NCBI GenBank assembly: GCA_030043435.1
Contig: JASHXR010000079.1
Location: forward strand, 1 to 5,075
Reading direction: 5' to 3'
DNA length: 5,075 nucleotides
Source: Microcaldota archaeon
GTDB lineage: Archaea; Micrarchaeota; Micrarchaeia; Micrarchaeales; CABMGC01
Position 1 is the first letter of the stretch. Each line of letters opens with the position of its first letter. The notes under the pieces are model-generated. The model made no database searches. It was not told the origin of the DNA and worked only from the letters and a program-made list of their open reading frames with translations. The translations under genes and the position numbers were made by a program. Shown piece after piece: positions 1-5,075 of the stretch.

Positions 1-21
1 AGATGCTGAAGAGGATAGAAC

Positions 22-27
22 GGGAGG
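22..27 (+). promoter_or_regulatory. Shine-Dalgarno-like site GGGAGG
   Basis: GGGAGG sits 5 nt before the ATG at 33 and only 2 nt before the ATG at 30. The 5-nt spacing is normal for ribosome binding, so it favours the start at 33 over the one at 3. The region upstream of the ATG at 3 is outside the window, so that start cannot be tested for its own site. Confidence 0.5.
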
Positions 28-32
28 CGATG

Positions 33-2888
33 ATGAGGTCTGCGCTGAAGTACGGAGCGGTCATAGCCGTAGTTATAATAGTCATAGGCGCGGTCTGGTA
101 CTCGATAGAAGCGGGCTACCTCTTCGCCCCGACCACCACCTCCACATCCTCTATCACCACCTCTGTCCACATGGTCATCACCAACCTCGACTCGTGCGCC
201 AATATCACCTCGCCAGGCACGTACTACCTGACAGGCTCAATAAGCACAGACATCCAGAGCGGACCGTGCGTGGCGATAACCAGCTCCAATGTGACGCTGA
301 TAGGCAATGGGAACGGCGTCTCTGGCGACGGGCCTTACGTCACCTCTCCGCCATACACCTACGGCATACTCATAGGCAACGTCACGAACGTGACCGTGAC
401 TGGAGTCACGGTCTCGAAGTTCTCGTACGATGTCTACTTCAACAGCACGAGGGCGTCGCTGCTCACCAACTCCAGCATGCGCAATGCGACCATATCCGGG
501 GTCACAGTCTCCAACTCCATCGGAAGCCAGCTCATTGACGACAACGTCTCTGGGGCATCGAGCTCGTCAGGAGGCATAAACATGTCAGGAGGGGCGGAGA
601 CCACGCTGCGCGGGGACATAATCCAGGGCAACGCCTATTACGGAGTAGTCGTCGATTCCACCAACGACAGCTTCTCCCATGACACGTTCATAAACAACCC
701 CGTAGACCTCTTCTGCACCGGCACGAGCATGCAGAGGGCTAAGAACACCTTCACCGATTCGTCTTGCCTGGTCAACAAGTACTGCAGCTTCGCGCAGTGC
801 TCTGAGATAAACGAGCAGTACAACATCAGCTCTGCCATCCTCACCGACCAGGTATCGGGCTGCGGCACCATCACCGCGCCTGGGGTCTACACGCTCTCAT
901 CCGACCTTGAGGCAGACGCATACGTCAACGTCTCGGCGCTGCCTGCGGCCAGCTCCGCATGCATAACGGTCGCATCCTCTGACGTCAAGCTCGACTGCAA
1001 CGGCCACACGATCTCGGACTCGGGCTACGGGGTCTACGCCACCTCGGTCCCAGGCCTCTACAACCTGACGGTAGCGTCGTGCTCCTTCTCCAACGATACG
1101 TACGGGATAGGCATCGACCACCTCTTCCAGCTTAACATAAGCGCTGTCAACGCCTCGGACTCCACATGGGGCATCTACCTCCAGAACGTTACGACAGGCA
1201 CGCTATCAGGAGTGACCGCGTCGAACGATGTCTACGGCGTAACGCTCAACGACACCAGCGGACTGGAGCTCTCAGGCGTCGACGCTGAGGGCAACACCTA
1301 TGGTGTCTACGTCCAGACCGCAGGGCCCGACATCTACAGCCACGACCTCCTGGCCAACAACACTGGCCAGGACCTCTACTGCGCCCTTGACGCATACAAC
1401 TCTACGGCGCAGACCTTCCAGTCCACCACGTGCGGGGTGACGGGATGCAAGTGGGCCACGTCCTGCGCCACATACCAACCGCCGGAGCTGAACATCTACA
1501 AGCTGACCAGCTGCTCCACCATCTCCTATCCTGGCAACTACTCCCTCGGCTCCAACGTGCTCGCGGTATCCGGCAACTGCTTCACCATAGCCTCTCCAAA
1601 TGTCCGCCTCGACTGCGGAGGGCACTCCATCACAGGCAGGTCTGGAGGCACGGCTATCTCGGGTTCAGGTGCAAGCGCTGCAAACGCGACCCTAAGCGGG
1701 TGCAAGATAAACGGTTTCGGGACAGGTATCTCGTTCAGCGGCGCAGACAACATAAGCATCAGCGGCATTCTATTGAACCGCACCGGCGTGCCGCTCACGC
1801 TCAGCAAGAGCCGCTACGACTCCGTGTCCAACGTCACCGCGGCGTACTCCACTGCCTCGGGGTTCGTCTTCGACGGCGTAGACAACTCCTCCATCATCGG
1901 GGACAACGTCACCTCTGACCTTGCATCCACGCCGGGATACAACTTCACCTCATCCTATGACGACATCATACTCTCCAACCTCGCGCAGCTCAACGCAGGC
2001 TACGGCTTCTCGTTCACCTCCTCTACCGGGGACACGGTCTCTAACAACACAGCCGCATCCAACGTCAAGCAGGACTACTACTGCTCTCCTGACTCGTCAG
2101 GACTCTATGCCGAGAACGGGGGCGTGAACACAGGGCTCGACAAGGTTGGGTGCACGTGGCTTGTCGCCCTCCCAGAGTCGACGTATACGCAGTCGTGCGC
2201 GGCGCTCACCGGCCCGTCCCAGATCTCGCTGCAGTACGACATGCTCTACACCACAGGCTCCAGCTGCTTCACGGTCTACTACAACAAGCTCGGCTCCGCT
2301 AACGACAGCGTCATAAACTGCAACGGCCACACGATCATGTCCGACGGCACAGGCACCTTCGTAGATGTGATAAACGCGTCGAACATAAAGATAGAGAACT
2401 GCATCCTGAAGGGCTTCTCGACCCCGATAGTCTCTACCGCATCGTACACTACTATAGCCAACGACACGATAGGCTCGTCCAACGCCTCGATAGTGCTCGA
2501 AGGAGGCAGGTATCAGTCGGTCATGAACGATACCATAATCAACGCCTCATACGGCGTCTTCGCTCAGGATACCTCCATCGCCACGATCAAGAACAACAAC
2601 CTCACCAACGCGAACGTCTCGATCTACCTCGCCGGCGACCACCAGTCGACTGTGGAGAACAACACCGCCTCCCATGACAAGATAGGCATCTACATGGTCG
2701 GCTCAGACGGGGACATGGTGGGCCGCAACCATCTCGCCTCGTCCAGCACTGACGGGATACTCTGCACGCTGGGGGCCGAGAACGCGAGCAGCCAGAACGC
2801 AGACGAGGGCGGCAATATCTGCTCCTCAAACAGCGGCTGCAACTGGATGACCCTGTCTACTGGATGCAGCCCAGCTGCCTCATCCTAG
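33..2888 (+). CDS. Large N-terminally anchored surface protein with four tandem parallel beta-helix (NosD-like) modules
   Basis: Residues are counted from an upstream in-frame ATG at base 3, so residue n starts at base 3n. I prefer the ATG at base 33 (residue 11) because GGGAGG at 22-27 lies 5 nt before it; ATGs at 3 and 30 are alternatives, and the frame is open to the left edge. A basic N-terminus precedes a hydrophobic helix (about residues 17-34), which could be a signal anchor or a Sec signal peptide. A Thr/Ser linker (43-55) follows, then four modules of about 220 aa (59-278, 279-496, 497-726, 727-961). Each is rich in short beta-strand turns (N-V-T-V-x-G, N-I-S-I-S-G) typical of right-handed parallel beta-helices of the NosD / pectate-lyase-like type. 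Related folds bind or cleave polysaccharide or act in adhesion, but I see no convincing catalytic residues, so the function is unknown. There are 28 cysteines and about 39 N-x-S/T sequons, fitting an exported, probably glycosylated protein. The reading frame is intact to a TAG stop. The fold call is fairly sure; the role is not. Confidence 0.85.
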   Translation: MRSALKYGAVIAVVIIVIGAVWYSIEAGYLFAPTTTSTSSITTSVHMVITNLDSCANITSPGTYYLTGSISTDIQSGPCVAITSSNVTLIGNGNGVSGDGPYVTSPPYTYGILIGNVTNVTVTGVTVSKFSYDVYFNSTRASLLTNSSMRNATISGVTVSNSIGSQLIDDNVSGASSSSGGINMSGGAETTLRGDIIQGNAYYGVVVDSTNDSFSHDTFINNPVDLFCTGTSMQRAKNTFTDSSCLVNKYCSFAQCSEINEQYNISSAILTDQVSGCGTITAPGVYTLSSDLEADAYVNVSALPAASSACITVASSDVKLDCNGHTISDSGYGVYATSVPGLYNLTVASCSFSNDTYGIGIDHLFQLNISAVNASDSTWGIYLQNVTTGTLSGVTASNDVYGVTLNDTSGLELSGVDAEGNTYGVYVQTAGPDIYSHDLLANNTGQDLYCALDAYNSTAQTFQSTTCGVTGCKWATSCATYQPPELNIYKLTSCSTISYPGNYSLGSNVLAVSGNCFTIASPNVRLDCGGHSITGRSGGTAISGSGASAANATLSGCKINGFGTGISFSGADNISISGILLNRTGVPLTLSKSRYDSVSNVTAAYSTASGFVFDGVDNSSIIGDNVTSDLASTPGYNFTSSYDDIILSNLAQLNAGYGFSFTSSTGDTVSNNTAASNVKQDYYCSPDSSGLYAENGGVNTGLDKVGCTWLVALPESTYTQSCAALTGPSQISLQYDMLYTTGSSCFTVYYNKLGSANDSVINCNGHTIMSDGTGTFVDVINASNIKIENCILKGFSTPIVSTASYTTIANDTIGSSNASIVLEGGRYQSVMNDTIINASYGVFAQDTSIATIKNNNLTNANVSIYLAGDHQSTVENNTASHDKIGIYMVGSDGDMVGRNHLASSSTDGILCTLGAENASSQNADEGGNICSSNSGCNWMTLSTGCSPAASS
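177..836 (+). repeat. Beta-helix module 1 (residues 59-278)
   Basis: First of four tandem protein modules. The entry motif is C65..I..PG.Y.L, then C89 before a strand ending V97-T-L. The LDCNGH signature of the other modules is replaced here: D and C become I100 and G101, and the later SC cysteine becomes V135. The exit block has C238, C255, C261 and C266. With 6 cysteines instead of 8 it is the most divergent module at its entry. It lies next to the membrane linker. Confidence 0.75.
837..1490 (+). repeat. Beta-helix module 2 (residues 279-496)
   Basis: A full eight-cysteine module. The entry is C287-G-T-I-T-A-P-G-V-Y-T-L, then C320, then L-D-C332-N-G-H-T-I and C360. The exit is D-L-Y-C460, C477, G-C482-K-W and C488. 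It serves as the reference copy for aligning the others. Confidence 0.8.
994..1013 (+). repeat. 20-bp exact direct repeat, copy 1 (mate at 2317-2336)
   Basis: The 20 bases at 994-1013 recur identically at 2317-2336, 1323 bp apart. Both copies encode the C-N-G-H-T-I signature, in modules 2 and 4. The flanking bases differ on both sides (993 g against 2316 a; 1014 t against 2337 a). Confidence 0.85.
1491..2180 (+). repeat. Beta-helix module 3 (residues 497-726)
   Basis: The entry is C504-S-T-I-S-Y-P-G-N-Y-S-L, then C526, L-D-C538-G-G-H-S-I and C567. The exit is shortened in cysteines: D-Y-Y-C694 and G-C717-T-W are kept, while the equivalents of C477 and C488 in module 2 are both absent. A longer run of Gly, Asn and Asp fills the gap between C694 and C717. 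Confidence 0.8.
2181..2885 (+). repeat. Beta-helix module 4 (residues 727-961)
   Basis: The entry is looser than in modules 1-3: C732-A-A-L-T-G-P-S, with S in place of the usual G, then C755, I-N-C773-N-G-H-T-I and C800. The exit is C921, C940, G-C946-N-W and C955, and the protein ends six residues later. The chain therefore stops exactly at a module boundary, with no C-terminal anchor or sorting signal. Confidence 0.8.
2317..2336 (+). repeat. 20-bp exact direct repeat, copy 2 (mate at 994-1013)
   Basis: Same 20 bases as at 994-1013, here in module 4. The shared codon choice within two otherwise diverged modules marks this as the most conserved DNA of the repeat unit. Confidence 0.85.
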
Positions 2889-2943
2889 CACCAGAAGTTG
2901 AGTTGTAGCACGCCACTGCAGGCCAACAGATAAGTACCGGACT
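2889..2943. other. 55-bp spacer between convergent stop codons
   Basis: The left gene ends with TAG at 2886-2888 and the right gene with TAG at 2944-2946. The spacer has no run of T on either strand longer than two, and only a trivial gcc/ggc inverted repeat around a PstI-like ctgcag. No terminator can be called. On the + strand, a C/T-rich stretch follows at about 2957-3006, inside the 3' end of the opposing gene. Confidence 0.7.
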
Positions 2944-5075
2944 CTACTCTGGTCCGCTATTCTGGTTTGGCCTCCTCTTGCTGCTCCCTTCTCTTGCCTG
3001 CTTGCCCCTGCGCCTGGCATAGAGATAAGCCAGAGTTGCTATCACCGCAGCTACCACAACGATATACGCCGTCTCCCTTAAATCTGATGCAGTTACGGAA
3101 GGGGCAGCGGATGCGTTCGTGCCGTTAACCGTAGTTACAGTTGACGTGGTACTTGCCGACCTGGCTATGTCCGAGGGCGGAGGCGCGAAGTACGAGGAGA
3201 AGACCCCAATCACAGGGTCTGTCGGCGCCTGGAACTGCAGTGTGCAGTCTGCCGCGTCTGTCGTGGAAGGGAGTGCCTGCCAGCTTCCGTTCTCGAGCGC
3301 GAACGCGGCTACAGAGTCGGCAGGCAGGCTGCACGTGTAACTTACCACCGCATTGGCTGTTATGCCATTCGCATCCACGCTGAAATCGAATGTAGATATC
3401 ACAGTCGGATAATCTGCGGGATGCGACGCGCCAATGCTTACGTTGTATATAAGGATGTTCGCGCTCTGATTGGTGTCTGAGGAGAGTGTAAACTTCGTCT
3501 TGTTCGCGTTTAGCAGAAGCTCTACATCGGCGCCCTTAGTAAATCCTACGGTGCCATTGAAGGTCGACGAGTTCGAGACTATGACGTCTTGCGCCTGCGA
3601 GTTTGCAGAGACAGAGGCGTTGGCAGTCGTGGCTTGCGATTGCGGTGAGACGACCTCCAACGCTACGGTGTCTATTATGGGCAGGTAGCTTATGTTAATG
3701 AGCTTGAGGTAGAAGAGTGAGTTTGCGCCTATCGCGACGCTCTGGTTGCCGAGTTGATAGAGCGTGTACGACACGCCATCGAAGGTTATGCCTGCAGTGG
3801 TCGGCGTGATGAAGTTCTCGGTGATGTTGTACTCCCGCTCCCCGAACAGGAGGGATTCGGAGCTGTAGCGCGTGAAGTTCAGTATCTCGTAGCCCCCTGG
3901 GATGTCCAAGACCGTAGGACGGAACTGCCCTCCGCCACCGCTCGGGCCTGCCCCACCACCTCCGCCTCCCCCGCCTCCCGATGGCACAGTCGTAGTCACG
4001 GCCTGCGAGGCGAAGACGCCTACGATTGGGTCTAACGGCATGCCAAAGCTCAGGGTGCAGGCCTCGCTGTTCACCGTATACGGCGAGAGCGCGCTCCATG
4101 TGCCATTGTCGTACAGGTACGGCGCCACAGACGCATAGGAGCACGGATAGCCGAGCGTCACATTTGCCGTGAGGTTTGCCCCTATGGTATTGGATGTGAC
4201 GTTCACCTGCAGGACTACCAGCTTTGTGAACACAGTGGAGCTTGCGGAGGGCGTGGAGCTGTATGATGGGGTGACATTCTGGATCAGCACGTTAGCCACT
4301 ATCGAGTTGCCTGGAGCAAGGCCAAGCCCAAGCACAGCATTTGCATTGTAGAATGAGACGTCTGTTATGGCATTCTGCGCCAGCGTTATGCTCTCATTCA
4401 AGATCGGGTCTATCGTTACGGTATTCGAGGCCGAATAGAACCTGTAGCCAAGCGTCGAGCCGGTATCCAGCCCTGTCCCGTTGAACGTCAGGTTGCCTGT
4501 CTGCGTCGGCGTATAGGATAAGGTCGCCTGCCCACCGCCTATCGGTATTGTGTTTCCTGAGATGACGCTGCCTTGCAGCATAAGGTTGACTGTAAACGGC
4601 CCGAACCCTGTGTTTGCAGGCACCGACAGCACGTATTCGACCGGCTCTCCCATGTCCAGCACGCTGTTGCCGGCCAGGGTTATCGAGACGGTAGGGGCTA
4701 TCACCGCGTTTACTACCGCGTTTGAGGCGTATGCCTCTGGCGTTGTCGCGCTGTCGGCCACGACAAGGTTTGCAGTGTAGATGCCTGTGCCTGCAGGCGT
4801 GAATCCGAATGAGTTGGTATCTGAGAACACATTAGCGTAGATCGCGCTTGAGGCAAGCGAGCCCAGGCTGTTATAGACCATGAAATTGTAGGTGTACGGC
4901 GCTGTCCCTGAACCGCCAGGCACTATCGCCTCTAAAGGCACAGGCAGGTCGGCATACGCATTGATAGTAGCATATTGGAATGCAGCCTGCAGCGCATTGT
5001 TCACGATTATGGTGTTAGGCGCGCTGTTGAACGTATAAGACTGAGTCGTACCGAGGTCTGAAGCCACCAGGTTGA
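2944..5075 (-). CDS. C-terminally anchored surface protein with Ig-like repeats and a duplicated two-cysteine domain (N-terminus beyond the window)
   Basis: Residues are counted from the in-frame GTG at 5067-5065. The true start is outside the window: the frame is open to the right edge, the residues before the GTG (N-L) continue a repeat motif, and no signal peptide is seen. In order: the end of an Ig-like repeat (to about 23), Ig-like repeats at 24-122 and 123-222, two-cysteine domain A (about 235-355; C309, C337), a Gly-rich hinge (364-380), a middle beta-rich domain (381-508), domain B (about 512-627; C579, C608), a Ser/Thr stalk (635-661), a transmembrane helix (about 666-684) and a basic tail. 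This is the layout of an archaeal stalked surface or S-layer-associated protein. Domains A and B recall, by their W..L and DP..GVF pattern, the PGF-pre-PGF domain of archaeal surface proteins, but that is only a resemblance. There are about 21 N-x-S/T sequons. Binding partner and function are not recognisable. Confidence 0.85.
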   Translation of the reverse strand, partial: NLVASDLGTTQSYTFNSAPNTIIVNNALQAAFQYATINAYADLPVPLEAIVPGGSGTAPYTYNFMVYNSLGSLASSAIYANVFSDTNSFGFTPAGTGIYTANLVVADSATTPEAYASNAVVNAVIAPTVSITLAGNSVLDMGEPVEYVLSVPANTGFGPFTVNLMLQGSVISGNTIPIGGGQATLSYTPTQTGNLTFNGTGLDTGSTLGYRFYSASNTVTIDPILNESITLAQNAITDVSFYNANAVLGLGLAPGNSIVANVLIQNVTPSYSSTPSASSTVFTKLVVLQVNVTSNTIGANLTANVTLGYPCSYASVAPYLYDNGTWSALSPYTVNSEACTLSFGMPLDPIVGVFASQAVTTTVPSGGGGGGGGGAGPSGGGGQFRPTVLDIPGGYEILNFTRYSSESLLFGEREYNITENFITPTTAGITFDGVSYTLYQLGNQSVAIGANSLFYLKLINISYLPIIDTVALEVVSPQSQATTANASVSANSQAQDVIVSNSSTFNGTVGFTKGADVELLLNANKTKFTLSSDTNQSANILIYNVSIGASHPADYPTVISTFDFSVDANGITANAVVSYTCSLPADSVAAFALENGSWQALPSTTDAADCTLQFQAPTDPVIGVFSSYFAPPPSDIARSASTTSTVTTVNGTNASAAPSVTASDLRETAYIVVVAAVIATLAYLYARRRGKQAREGSSKRRPNQNSGPE
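2947..3183 (-). other. Ser/Thr stalk, transmembrane anchor and basic cytoplasmic tail (residues 629-707)
   Basis: A Ser/Thr/Ala-rich stretch (635-661) with two sequons leads into a hydrophobic helix (about 666-684, bases 3016-3072). The tail of about 23 residues begins R-R-R-G-K and has more K/R further on. The charge pattern puts the large N-terminal part outside. No PGF, LPXTG or PEP sorting motif precedes the helix, so a permanent membrane anchor is the simplest reading. Confidence 0.8.
3187..3534 (-). repeat. Two-cysteine beta domain, copy B (residues 512-627)
   Basis: Second copy of domain A. Landmarks are N-I-L-I-Y-N-V, A-N-A-V-V-S-Y-T-C579, E-N-G-S-W596-Q-A-L, A-D-C608-T-L and T-D-P-V-I-G-V-F. 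The Cys spacing is 29. It lies just above the membrane stalk. Confidence 0.75.
3544..3927 (-). other. Middle beta-rich domain, not recognised (residues 381-508)
   Basis: It has alternating hydrophobic and polar residues and aromatic strand motifs (Y-T-L-Y-Q-L-G, L-F-Y-L-K-L-I-N-I-S-Y) followed by a Ser/Ala/Gln-rich loop (about 474-495). There are no cysteines and six sequons. I do not recognise a family. Confidence 0.5.
3928..3978 (-). repeat. Poly-Gly hinge (residues 364-380)
   Basis: Nine glycines in a row, then A-G-P-S and four more glycines, encoded by GGN triplets. It separates domain A from the rest of the protein and is likely a flexible hinge. The coding strand is G-rich, so some slippage in length between strains is likely. 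Confidence 0.85.
4003..4365 (-). repeat. Two-cysteine beta domain, copy A (residues 235-355)
   Basis: Aligns with copy B over about 110 residues. Shared landmarks are N-V-L-I-Q-N-V, A-N-V-T-L-G-Y-P-C309, D-N-G-T-W324-S-A-L, E-A-C337-T-L and L-D-P-I-V-G-V-F. The Cys spacing of 28 is nearly that of copy B. The pair probably forms one disulfide. Confidence 0.75.
4402..4701 (-). repeat. Ig-like/PKD-like repeat 2 (residues 123-222)
   Basis: It follows repeat 1 directly with the same order of strands: G-F-G-P-F-T-V-N-L matches G-T-A-P-Y-T-Y-N-F, and Y-T-P-T-Q-T-G-N-L-T-F matches F-T-P-A-G-T-G-I-Y-T-A. It ends S-N-T-V-T-I before the first two-cysteine domain. Confidence 0.6.
4702..4998 (-). repeat. 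Ig-like/PKD-like repeat 1 (residues 24-122)
   Basis: About 99 residues of alternating hydrophobic strands. A G-T-A-P-Y-T-Y-N-F strand and F-T-P-A-G-T-G-I-Y-T-A-N-L are typical of the Y-x-a-x-l edge strand of Ig/PKD-like surface modules. It has no cysteine and no N-x-S/T sequon. Confidence 0.6.
4999..5075 (-). repeat. C-terminal end of a further Ig-like repeat, cut by the window edge
   Basis: The residues read N-L-V-A-S-D-L-G-T-T and end N-T-I-I-V. They align with N-L-V-V-A-D-S-A-T-T ... N-A-V-I at the end of the next repeat (residues 100-122). This shows that at least one more Ig-like unit precedes the window edge, and that the GTG at 5067 is an internal Val codon. Confidence 0.7.

Noticed and set aside
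1272..1625. 117-codon - strand open frame
   Set aside because: Antisense shadow with Val/Gly/Arg-rich composition, caused by the C-ending codons of the left gene.
1430..1918. 162-codon + strand open frame inside the left gene
   Set aside because: A His/Arg/Gln-rich shadow of the beta-helix gene in another frame; no domain, and the overlapping frame is plainly the real one.
33..2888. Phage tail-spike or polysaccharide lyase reading of the beta-helix protein
   Set aside because: The N-terminal membrane helix, the module repetition and the lack of a visible catalytic cluster or phage neighbours fit a surface protein better; a lyase role cannot be fully excluded.
2908..2923. Small inverted repeat gcc-actgca-ggc in the spacer as a terminator
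   Set aside because: A three-base-pair stem with no T-tract; expected by chance.
2944..3183. Archaeosortase (PGF-CTERM) or LPXTG-type sorting signal at the C-terminus of the right gene
   Set aside because: No PGF or LPXTG motif precedes the helix, and the cytoplasmic tail is longer than usual for such signals.
3902..4138. Proline-rich + strand open frame
   Set aside because: It is the complement of the poly-Gly hinge codons; no start context or domain.
3695..4144. 149-codon - strand open frame within the right gene
   Set aside because: Arg/Trp/His-rich alternative frame of the real gene; the true frame has clear repeated domains.
1..5075. CRISPR arrays, tRNA or rRNA genes, insertion-sequence ends
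   Set aside because: No regularly spaced short repeats, cloverleaf-like segments, transposase frame or terminal inverted repeats were seen.

Overview
The window holds two large, convergent, cell-surface-type protein genes and almost nothing else. The style suggests an archaeon, perhaps a DPANN lineage such as Micrarchaeota, but I cannot place it firmly. The reasons are: giant Ser/Thr/Asn-rich exported proteins full of N-x-S/T sequons, frequent ATA (Ile) and AGG (Arg) codons, a C-terminal membrane anchor with a basic tail and no sortase-type motif, and moderate-to-high GC. No marker gene, rRNA or tRNA is present to confirm this.

Left part (about 33-2888, + strand): a protein of about 951-961 aa. 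A short basic N-terminus and one hydrophobic helix are followed by a Thr/Ser linker and then four tandem modules of about 220 aa. Each module is a right-handed parallel beta-helix segment of the NosD/pectate-lyase-like kind. It has a fixed entry motif (C..I..PG.Y.L ... C..I ... V.LDCNGHTI) and a cysteine-rich exit (D.YC ... C ... GC.W ... C). The 28 cysteines split 6+8+6+8 among the modules, and the missing ones appear to be lost in pairs. This allows a full disulfide map to be proposed.

Middle (2889-2943): a 55-bp spacer between the two stop codons, with no T-tract terminator.

Right part (2944-5075, - strand): the C-terminal 709 codons of a second surface protein, whose N-terminus lies beyond the right edge. 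In protein order it has the end of one Ig-like repeat, two complete Ig-like repeats of about 100 aa, a first copy of a two-cysteine beta domain, a poly-Gly hinge, a middle beta domain, a second copy of the two-cysteine domain, a Ser/Thr-rich stalk, one transmembrane helix and an Arg/Lys-rich cytoplasmic tail.

Together the genes look like part of a cell-envelope or adhesion locus: one protein held by its N-terminus and one by its C-terminus, both probably glycosylated and disulfide-stabilised. Their ligands or enzymatic roles cannot be read from the sequence. No mobile element, CRISPR array or RNA gene is seen.
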